Source: Chitinophaga rupis (GTDB lineage Bacteria; Bacteroidota; Bacteroidia; Chitinophagales; Chitinophagaceae). Taken from it: 64,000 nucleotides of DNA. The notes beneath the pieces were generated by a model that was not told the origin of the DNA, did not search any database, and was given only the letters and a program-made list of their open reading frames with translations. Positions within the stretch are counted from its first letter, which is position 1. Every line of letters begins with the position of its first letter. This document shows positions 17,545 through 24,918 of this stretch, piece after piece. The stretch covers positions 619,651 to 683,650 of the forward strand of contig NZ_FOBB01000004.1 of the NCBI RefSeq assembly GCF_900109685.1, written 5' to 3'. A program made the position numbers and the translations under genes.

Positions 17545-20019
17545 CTATTCTGCTATTAACGTATATACGTTACCTGCAGTAGTATTAAACGTGTACAGGT
17601 AACCGGTACCATCCCCTTTCAATGCGCTGAGGGCCAGATTATTGCTGCCTTTCAGGGGCTGCAGTACCCGCAGGCGGCAGGGACCACCATTTTTTGCAAG
17701 TATAGTAGCTTTTTTTAATTTTCCATCGGCCCATTGCATATCAATAACAAAACCGCCACGGGCCACCAGCCCTTTTACCTCTCCGCTGGCCCAGGCATCC
17801 GGAATGGCAGGCAGCAGCTGTATGGCATTCAGCTGGCTTTGCAGCAGCATTTCGGTGATACCGGAAGTGCCGCCAAAGTTACCATCTATCTGAAACGGCG
17901 GGTGCGCGCAAAATAAATTTGAATAGGTGCCACCTGCGTTATGATAGTCGGTAGCGTCGTTACTGCTTATTTTCAGCAGCTCGCGTAAGAGCTTATAGGC
18001 ATGGTTGCCATCCAGCAAACGCGCCCATACATTGATTTTCCAGGCTTTGCTCCAACCGGTGCCGCCATCGCCACGGATAGCCAGCGTACGTTTGCAGGCT
18101 TCTGCAAATGCGGGTGTGGTAAGCGGGGAAATTTCCCTACCGGGGAATAAGCCAAACAGGTGTGAGATGTGCCGGTGCTCCGGATCCTCATCTTCCCAAT
18201 CCTTATACCACTCCTGCAGGTTGCCTTTTTTGCCTATCTGCAATGGCAGCAGCTTGCTTTTCTTTTGCAGCAAAGTATCGCGGAAAGCCATGTCCGTTTG
18301 CAGGATGGAATCCGCGTCCACCAGGTTGCTGAACAGGTCGCGGATAATAGACATATCCATAGTGGTTGCTATAGAAACGGAGCTTTTTACACCGGTTTCT
18401 GTAATGAACTTGTTTTCCGGTGAAGTGGCAGGCGCTGTTACCAGGTGGCCTTTGCCATCGCTCACCAGCCAGTCCAGGCTGAACTGCGCGGCTGCTTTCA
18501 TGATGGGGTAAGCAGTATCGCGCAGGAACTTTTTATCACCGGTAAAACGGTAATGCTCCCAAAGGTGCTGGCACAGCCAGTTTCCGCCCATAGGCCAGTT
18601 AGCCCACTGCGGATCGCCTTTACCGAGATTGCCTACAGGATTGGAAAGCGCCCATATGTCGGTATTATGATTAGCGGCCCAGCCACGGGTATTGTAAAAA
18701 TGTTTGGCGGTATAACGCCCGGTGCTGGCCACATTCTGGATAAGCGTTAACAGGGAGCGGTGCATTTCCGGCAGGTTCACGGCTTCCGCAGCCCAGTAGT
18801 TCATTTGTGTATTGATGTTAATGGTGTAGTTAGAGCTCCAGGGTGCACGCAGCTCTTTATTCCAGATACCCTGCAGGTTGGCAGGCACGCCATTTAAACG
18901 GGAGCTGGAAATTAACAGGTAACGGCCAAACTGGAAGTACAGGGCCTCCAGCTCAGCATCCTGCGCACCGGTAGCATAACGGCGTAAACGCTCGTCTGTA
19001 GGCAGTTTTGTGCGGTCTTCGCCTGGCGATGGCGGCAGGATAAAGCTTACGCGGTTAAAGTAATAATGAAAATCATCCACATGGCGCCTGCGCAGCTCAT
19101 CAAAGGGAAGCTGTGCAGCAGCCTGTAAATAAGCGGTGGCCAGCTTGTGCTCATCTTTGCCTTCGTTGTCCGGGCACTTATCAAAACCATTAAAGCTGGT
19201 AGCGGCGGAAACCAGGATCACGGCCTGTGTAGCATTACTGATAGTAATACCGCCGGTATCGGCCTTTATGCTGCCGTCTGAACTGCTGGCGCGGAGCTTC
19301 AGCTCAAAACGCATGCCCTTACAGCCTTTGGTATCTTCGTAAATAATAGGCTCCTTGTTGTAGTTCACATAACTGGGATCGACCTGTGCTGGCGCTTTTC
19401 CTTTCAGCGTTATTTCCTGCTGCCCGCTTACCAGCTGCTGATGCCGTAGCTGGCTGCCGGCACTGATCTTACAGTTCAGCTGCTGCTTTTTATTTGCTGT
19501 TAGCCTGATCACAATAACCTGGTCTTTTCCGGAAGCAAAGATCTCTCTCGTATAACCTATACCGTTACTGGTAAAGGTGGTTCCTGCAATAGCATCCGCC
19601 ACATTCAGATCGCGGGAATAAGCTGCAGGCGTGCCGGGCAGCTGCTGTTTAATATGAATATCGCCCAAAGGCAGGTACGACTGGCTATACAGGCCCTGCA
19701 TTTCTTTGAGCTCTTCGGAAGCGGCAGCATAATCGCCCTTAAAAAGTTTGGCACGTATGGAGGGTAAATGTTTATACGCATCAGGGTTAACCTGGTTATT
19801 TACCGGTCCGCCGGACCAAAGGGTGGCTTCATTTAACTGGATCAGCTCATCGCCTGCCCCTCCGAATATCATGGCGCCCAGGCGGCCGTTGCCCACTGGT
19901 AAAGCTTCCGTCCACTCCTTTGCGGGCTGCTGATACCATAGCTTTAATGTGTTTCCTTTTTGTTGTGCCGTAGCAATGCCTGTCAATAACAGCAGGGCCG
20001 GTAATAGTTTCAGTTGCAT
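17545..20019 (-). CDS. GH95 alpha-L-fucosidase or alpha-L-galactosidase
   Basis: An 824-aa exported enzyme (MQLKLLPALLLLTGIATAQ). The GH95 N-terminal block is plain (WTEALPVGNGRLGAMIFGG, LNEATLWSGGP). The catalytic barrel has the family's Asn-base segment NINTQMNYW, the SPEN motif with the presumed acid Glu, and QIDGNFGGTSGITEMLLQS with the supporting Asp. GH95 inverts alpha-1,2-linked L-fucose or L-galactose; specificity cannot be read here. The start at 20019 gives a clean signal peptide, unlike the ATG 15 codons upstream. It is divergent from the HTCS at 20318, which probably controls it. Confidence 0.93.
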   Translation of the reverse strand: MQLKLLPALLLLTGIATAQQKGNTLKLWYQQPAKEWTEALPVGNGRLGAMIFGGAGDELIQLNEATLWSGGPVNNQVNPDAYKHLPSIRAKLFKGDYAAASEELKEMQGLYSQSYLPLGDIHIKQQLPGTPAAYSRDLNVADAIAGTTFTSNGIGYTREIFASGKDQVIVIRLTANKKQQLNCKISAGSQLRHQQLVSGQQEITLKGKAPAQVDPSYVNYNKEPIIYEDTKGCKGMRFELKLRASSSDGSIKADTGGITISNATQAVILVSAATSFNGFDKCPDNEGKDEHKLATAYLQAAAQLPFDELRRRHVDDFHYYFNRVSFILPPSPGEDRTKLPTDERLRRYATGAQDAELEALYFQFGRYLLISSSRLNGVPANLQGIWNKELRAPWSSNYTININTQMNYWAAEAVNLPEMHRSLLTLIQNVASTGRYTAKHFYNTRGWAANHNTDIWALSNPVGNLGKGDPQWANWPMGGNWLCQHLWEHYRFTGDKKFLRDTAYPIMKAAAQFSLDWLVSDGKGHLVTAPATSPENKFITETGVKSSVSIATTMDMSIIRDLFSNLVDADSILQTDMAFRDTLLQKKSKLLPLQIGKKGNLQEWYKDWEDEDPEHRHISHLFGLFPGREISPLTTPAFAEACKRTLAIRGDGGTGWSKAWKINVWARLLDGNHAYKLLRELLKISSNDATDYHNAGGTYSNLFCAHPPFQIDGNFGGTSGITEMLLQSQLNAIQLLPAIPDAWASGEVKGLVARGGFVIDMQWADGKLKKATILAKNGGPCRLRVLQPLKGSNNLALSALKGDGTGYLYTFNTTAGNVYTLIAE

Positions 20020-20155
20020 CAGTTTACATAAGTTGGAGCATACAAAATACAACTTCGTTTGCATTCTATTTTCACAAAAACTGATGGAAAATTAAACTAA
20101 TCCAATGGCAACCGGATCCATTCCAAACCCGCTACCGTCAGGGTTCCGTCCAAAT

Positions 20156-20167
20156 GCAATCGTTTGC
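20156..20167. promoter_or_regulatory. Candidate LacI-family operator
   Basis: GCAATCGTTTGC is a CG-centred palindrome with one mismatch. It resembles the site at 13850-13861 and lies in the divergent gap between GH95 and the HTCS gene. If real, it would tie this locus to one of the LacI-type regulators. The support is the palindrome and its location only. Confidence 0.35.
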
Positions 20168-20254
20168 GTAAAAATACCGGCCAATGTTTGAACAAGGGGT
20201 TACTTTTACTCTATAATATTATGGACCTGAGTACCATAACGTGGAATTTAGCAC

Positions 20255-20280
20255 AAAGGTCGAATTCTTTCGACCTTTTT
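20255..20280 (+). terminator. Terminator-like hairpin in the leader of the HTCS gene
   Basis: A perfect 10-bp stem (AAAGGTCGAA 20255-20264, complement 20269-20278) with the loop TTCT is followed by a T/A-rich tract. It stands about 40 nt before the HTCS start, in a divergent region where no upstream gene needs termination on this strand. It could be an attenuator, an mRNA-stabilizing leader hairpin or a protein site. Confidence 0.5.
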
Positions 20281-20317
20281 AATTTAATTTTAGGGCAGTA
20301 CAAGAAACGGAGCCACT

Positions 20318-23300
20318 ATGGCATCTGCCCACTTCATGAGAAGATACGCTGTTATATTTTTCCTGTTATTACTACTACCGGTACTGCGCGTTTTTCCACA
20401 AACACCGCCTTACCAGTTTTCCCATATTGATATTGACCAGGGGCTTTCCAACAACCAGGTGAACTGCATATTCAAAGACAGTAAAGGGTTTATGTGGTTT
20501 GGCACCATATCGGGCCTGAACCGTTATGATGGTTATACCTTCCGCATCTTTAAGCATGATGTACGCGATTCAACTTCCCTGCCGGATAATTTTATAGAAC
20601 GTATCACTGAAGCGCCCGGCGGGCTGCTATGGATCTATGCGCGCGACAGGCAGCACGCATACGACCCTGCCCGGGATGCTTTCCTTTCCGCACAACCGGT
20701 ATTGCAGCAAATGGGCATACCCGGCGCAGCGGTAAATGATATTATACGCGATGCACAGGGCGGGTACTGGTTCATTCATCCCACCAACGGCCTGTATTAT
20801 GCTGCAGCAGGTAAAACACCCGCTTTACGTATACAACATACAAAGGACAGCAGCACTATTTACGACAACAGCCTGGCAGCGGTTACCTTAACCGCAGATA
20901 ATAATTTATGGCTGCTGCACAGCAATGGCATGCTTGAAAAAATGGACAGGCACAGCAAACGTATCACCTACCGTAATGATCTTTTATTCCGACAGAGCAA
21001 AGGCGTGCCACAACCTTATTCCCTGCTGGCCGACCGGGAAGACGACCTGTGGATCTACATCAGCAGCGATGCGCAGGGCATCTGGTACTTTAACCATGCT
21101 ACACAGGCTTTTTCACACTACGATCAGAACAGCCAGCCCATACGGCTGAACAATAATATTGTACGCGGCGTGGTACAGGATAACCAAGGCCGCATATGGA
21201 TAGGTACCGATCACGGCGGCGTGAATATTATTGACAAACAACGGCAAAGCATACACTATGAAGTGAACCAGCCGGAAAACCCCAAAAGCCTTTCGCAGAA
21301 CAGTATTACCACGCTGTATAAAGACAATACCGGCATTATATGGGTAGGCACTTATAAAAAAGGCATCAGCTATTACCATGAGGATATTGTAAAATTCCCC
21401 CTGTACCAGCACCAGCCTTTTAATGCGCAAAGCCTGCCGTATGACGATGTGAACCGCTTTGTGGAAGATGCAGCCGGCAACCTCTGGATAGGTACCAACG
21501 GCGGTGGGCTCATCTACTTCAACCGTAACACTAATACCTACACGCAGTACCGGCATGATGCGCGCAATCCTGGCAGCATAAGCAGCGATGTGGTGGTAAG
21601 CCTGTGGATAGATCAGCAGCAGCAGCTATGGGTAGGCACTTACTTTGGTGGGCTGGACCGCTTTGCCGGCGGACAGTTTGTGCATTATAAAAATGATCCG
21701 GCCAACCCGGCATCCCTGAGTAATAACAGTGTATGGGAAATATTTGAAGATAGCCGGCATCAGCTATGGGTAGGCACTTTAGGCGCAGGCCTGAACCTGT
21801 TTGACCCCGCCACACAAAAGTTTCACCCTTACCGTAAGGGGCAGCCCAACTCCATTCACTCCAATTATATTGCCGCCCTGCTGGAAGATAAACAAGGCAA
21901 CCTGTGGATAGGTACAGATAACGGGGTAGAGATCCGGGATGCACAAACCGGGCGTTTTACAACCTATAACAAAAACCTGAGCAACAACAACGTTATTTGT
22001 TTATTTGAAGACAGCCGCGGCTGGATCTGGATAGGCACCCGGGAAGGACTGAACCTGTACGATCCGCAGCTAAAACAATCCCGCATTTTCCGCAGGGAAG
22101 ATGGATTGCCGGATAATTCGGTGCTGAATATACTGGAAGATAATGATCACAACCTTTGGATGAGCACTCCCAACGGGCTCTCTAACCTCACTATCACGGA
22201 CGGCAAGTTCCGCTTTTTAAATTATGATGCGGCAGATGGGCTGCAGGGCAAGGAGTTCAATGAAAATGCAGCATTGAAAACGCGGCGCGGTGAGCTGCTG
22301 TTTGGCGGTGGTAACGGGTTTAATCTGTTTTACCCGCATACCATTACACGAAATAAAAATGTGCCCCCCCTGGTGTTAACAGACTTCCAGGTATTTAATA
22401 AAAGCATGAATGCCGGTGAAAAAATAAACGGCCGTGTGCTGCTGCCGCAGGATATTTCCGCTACCCGGCAAATTACGCTGAAGTATAAGGAGAACGTTTT
22501 CTCCATTGGGTTTGCAGCGCTCAGCTATTTTCACCCGGAGAAAAGCCGGTATGCCTATAAGCTGGAAGGTTTTAATGAAGGATGGCTTACCACTAATGGC
22601 GATCAGCGCAAAGCCACCTACACCAACCTGGACCCGGGCGATTATGTTTTTCGCGTAAAAGCCTCTAATAATGATGGGGTGTGGACACGCCAGCCACTGG
22701 AGCTGCACATTAAAATATTACCCCCCTTCTGGAAAACACCGCTGGCCTTTTTATTATATGGCGTGCTGATATTAGGCGCGCTGTTACTGGCGCGGCGGCT
22801 GATGCTGGAAAGGGAACGCTTACGGTTCCGTATAGAACAGGAAAGGCAGCAGGCGCACCGCATGCACGAGCTGGATGCGCTGAAGATCCGTTTTTTCACC
22901 AATGTATCCCACGAGTTCAGAACCCCCTTAAGCCTGATCATTACCCCGCTGGAAAAGATCATTAAAGGCACAAAGGAAGAAGGCACTAAAGGGCAGCTGG
23001 AGCTGATACAACGCAATGCCCGCCGCCTGCTAAACCTGGTGAACCAGCTGCTGGACTTCCGTAAAATGGAGGTGCAGGAAATAAAGCTGCATACTACCGA
23101 AGGCGATATAGTGGCATTTATCCGCGAGCTGACCGCCTCCTTCTCCGATCTTTCTGAAAAGAAACAGGTGAAGCTGGATTTCCGCAGCCAGGTGAATACC
23201 CTGGTAATGGCTTACGATGCGGATAAGATAGAAAAGATCATCTTTAACCTGCTGAGCAACGCTTTTAAATTTACGCCGGAGCTGGGCAGCGTAGCAGTAG

Positions 23301-24460
23301 AGCTGCAACTGGCCGAAGACGGCAGGATCCTCATCATCCAGGTAAAAGATACCGGCATTGGTATGCCGCCGGAACAGCAGGAACGCATTTTCGAAAGATT
23401 TTTCCAGCATGAGGGGCAAGGCTCCCTGCTGAACCAAGGCAGCGGTATTGGATTAAGCATAACCAGGGAATTTGTAAAGCTGCATGGCGGCACTATTACG
23501 GTAGACAGCGCGCCTGAAATGGGCAGCTGTTTTACCATTCAGCTACCGGTAAAAACCAATGCCGCCCAACCTGCACCCGTTACAAACGGCAACGGGGACG
23601 CGGTTCCCTCCCCTGCTCCTGTTCCTCCCCTAACGCCCATACCCGTACGCTCCGGCAAAAAGCCGCTGGTATTATTAGTAGAGGATAATGAAGATTTCCG
23701 TTTTTACCTGAAAGATAACCTGGGACTGCATTACCAGGTAATAACCGCGGAGAACGGGCAAAGCGGCTGGCAAATTTTGCAGCAAACCCTGCCCGACCTG
23801 GTGGTGAGCGATGTGAGCATGCCGGTAATGGATGGGCTGGAACTATGCCGCCGCATCCGGGGTAACCAGCACACCGCGCATCTACCTGTAATACTGTTAA
23901 CGGCCCGCACTACCGAAGCCGACCAGCTGGAAGCGCTGGAAAAGGGCGCCACGGATTTTATTACCAAACCATTCAGCTTTGAAGTGCTGCTGTCGCGCAT
24001 CCGGAACCTGATTACCCAGCAGGCCACCCTGAAAAAATCGTTCCGGGAGAAAATAGAAGCAAACCCCAGCACCATCGCCATCTCATCTGCCGACGAACAA
24101 TTTATACAACAGGCCTTACAGATAGTGGAGAAACATTTACCGGACCCGGACTTTTCCGTGGAGGACCTGAGCCGTGCCCTGTACATGAGCCGCGTATCCG
24201 TTTACAAAAAGATCTTATCCCTTACCGGCAAAACGCCTATTGAGTTCATCCGATCCATACGGCTTAAACGTGCAGCACAGCTGCTGGAAAAAAGCCAGCT
24301 GACCGTGGCAGAGGTAGCGTATGAAGTAGGGTTCAATAATCCCAAATACTTTTCCCGGTATTTTAAAACGGAGTACAATGTATTACCCTCTGCCTACGGA
24401 AGGCAGCGGACGCCGGAAAGTGATACAACAAATGATGATGCAACAAATGATACCCCATAA
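20318..24460 (+). CDS. Hybrid two-component system regulator (HTCS), first locus
   Basis: A 1380-aa inner-membrane sensor and regulator in one chain. After a signal anchor (about residues 7-28) come many Reg_prop propeller repeats (motifs such as LWIGTNGGGL) and a Y_Y_Y domain (to about 790) forming the periplasmic sensor. Then come a membrane helix (LAFLLYGVLILGALLLA), HisKA with His865 in FFTNVSHEFRTPLSL, HATPase (DTGIGMP, GSGIGLS), a receiver with Asp1165 in VVSDVSMPVMDG, and a C-terminal AraC-type HTH (VAEVAYEVGFNNPKYFSRYF). All key residues are intact. It probably binds an oligosaccharide and activates GH95 and the hydrolase leftwards and GH31-SusC-SusD rightwards. An ATG at 20336 is an alternative start. 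Confidence 0.95.
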   Translation: MASAHFMRRYAVIFFLLLLLPVLRVFPQTPPYQFSHIDIDQGLSNNQVNCIFKDSKGFMWFGTISGLNRYDGYTFRIFKHDVRDSTSLPDNFIERITEAPGGLLWIYARDRQHAYDPARDAFLSAQPVLQQMGIPGAAVNDIIRDAQGGYWFIHPTNGLYYAAAGKTPALRIQHTKDSSTIYDNSLAAVTLTADNNLWLLHSNGMLEKMDRHSKRITYRNDLLFRQSKGVPQPYSLLADREDDLWIYISSDAQGIWYFNHATQAFSHYDQNSQPIRLNNNIVRGVVQDNQGRIWIGTDHGGVNIIDKQRQSIHYEVNQPENPKSLSQNSITTLYKDNTGIIWVGTYKKGISYYHEDIVKFPLYQHQPFNAQSLPYDDVNRFVEDAAGNLWIGTNGGGLIYFNRNTNTYTQYRHDARNPGSISSDVVVSLWIDQQQQLWVGTYFGGLDRFAGGQFVHYKNDPANPASLSNNSVWEIFEDSRHQLWVGTLGAGLNLFDPATQKFHPYRKGQPNSIHSNYIAALLEDKQGNLWIGTDNGVEIRDAQTGRFTTYNKNLSNNNVICLFEDSRGWIWIGTREGLNLYDPQLKQSRIFRREDGLPDNSVLNILEDNDHNLWMSTPNGLSNLTITDGKFRFLNYDAADGLQGKEFNENAALKTRRGELLFGGGNGFNLFYPHTITRNKNVPPLVLTDFQVFNKSMNAGEKINGRVLLPQDISATRQITLKYKENVFSIGFAALSYFHPEKSRYAYKLEGFNEGWLTTNGDQRKATYTNLDPGDYVFRVKASNNDGVWTRQPLELHIKILPPFWKTPLAFLLYGVLILGALLLARRLMLERERLRFRIEQERQQAHRMHELDALKIRFFTNVSHEFRTPLSLIITPLEKIIKGTKEEGTKGQLELIQRNARRLLNLVNQLLDFRKMEVQEIKLHTTEGDIVAFIRELTASFSDLSEKKQVKLDFRSQVNTLVMAYDADKIEKIIFNLLSNAFKFTPELGSVAVELQLAEDGRILIIQVKDTGIGMPPEQQERIFERFFQHEGQGSLLNQGSGIGLSITREFVKLHGGTITVDSAPEMGSCFTIQLPVKTNAAQPAPVTNGNGDAVPSPAPVPPLTPIPVRSGKKPLVLLVEDNEDFRFYLKDNLGLHYQVITAENGQSGWQILQQTLPDLVVSDVSMPVMDGLELCRRIRGNQHTAHLPVILLTARTTEADQLEALEKGATDFITKPFSFEVLLSRIRNLITQQATLKKSFREKIEANPSTIAISSADEQFIQQALQIVEKHLPDPDFSVEDLSRALYMSRVSVYKKILSLTGKTPIEFIRSIRLKRAAQLLEKSQLTVAEVAYEVGFNNPKYFSRYFKTEYNVLPSAYGRQRTPESDTTNDDATNDTP

Positions 24461-24476
24461 ATAACCAAAACAGGCA

Positions 24477-24491
24477 CCTGCCCCCGGCAGG
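24477..24491 (+). terminator. Short hairpin after HTCS gene, possible terminator
   Basis: CCTGCC (24477-24482) pairs with GGCAGG (24486-24491) over a 3-nt loop, 17 nt after the HTCS stop, followed by TTATTGATAGTTTT. The U-tract is broken, so termination may be weak. Confidence 0.4.
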
Positions 24492-24513
24492 TTATTGATA
24501 GTTTTGTGCATTG

Positions 24514-24633
24514 ATGATCTTATATATGCCTGAGAGAGACTACCATCACCGCCGCAAGTTGTACCTGACCGTAGAGATCTTGTTGTATGCCCTCATTACC
24601 ACCGGGCTGGTGGCAATGATGCTATTGTTATGA
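24514..24633 (+). CDS. Putative 39-aa single-helix membrane microprotein
   Basis: The open frame begins ATG at 24514 (alternative ATG at 24526) and ends TGA at 24631-24633. The product has a charged N-terminus (PERDYHHRRK) followed by a hydrophobic C-terminal segment (ILLYALITTGLVAMMLLL), a layout expected of a small inner-membrane protein. It lies 53 bp after the HTCS stop in the same direction. No homologue is recognised. Its layout matches that of the 41-aa frame at 44991-45116, in the second locus. Chance cannot be excluded at this length. Confidence 0.45.
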   Translation: MILYMPERDYHHRRKLYLTVEILLYALITTGLVAMMLLL

Positions 24634-24711
24634 TTATCAATAAAGTTCTGCAAAAGAATACCTGTCAGATTAACATTTTATACACTTCCCGCTATCATTT
24701 GCATACCCTGG

Positions 24712-24733
24712 GGGGTATGGTTTGTTAACATAA
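24712..24733 (+). terminator. Hairpin with T-rich tail after the microprotein frame
   Basis: CATACCC (24712-24718) pairs with GGGTATG (24723-24729) over TGGG and is followed by GTTTGTT. It lies about 80 nt after the microprotein stop and could end its transcript. The rest of the gap up to 24792 shows no other feature. Confidence 0.4.
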
Positions 24734-24792
24734 TCACCCCCAATCGAAAACATTCGCATCCCCAGCGAGTGACGGAGTACAGCTAGTTTTGG

Positions 24793-24904
24793 AATTACGA
24801 ATTATTTAATTACGAATTACGAATTGGGCACTGCGCATTTTTACGTACCATAAGTAATTTCTGAAGTACATCATTCGTAATTCGTAATTAAATAATTCGT
24901 AATT
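24793..24904. repeat. Large inverted repeat built from AATTACGAATT words
   Basis: The left arm (24793-24825) and right arm (24873-24904) match as a 32-bp perfect inverted repeat across a 47-nt loop. Each arm is itself a series of AATTACGAATT-like palindromic words. It ends 14 bp before the GH31 start codon, so it must lie in, or just upstream of, that gene's leader. A related repeat lies at 40102-40297. Confidence 0.88.
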
Positions 24905-24918
24905 AAACTTCTCCACGT

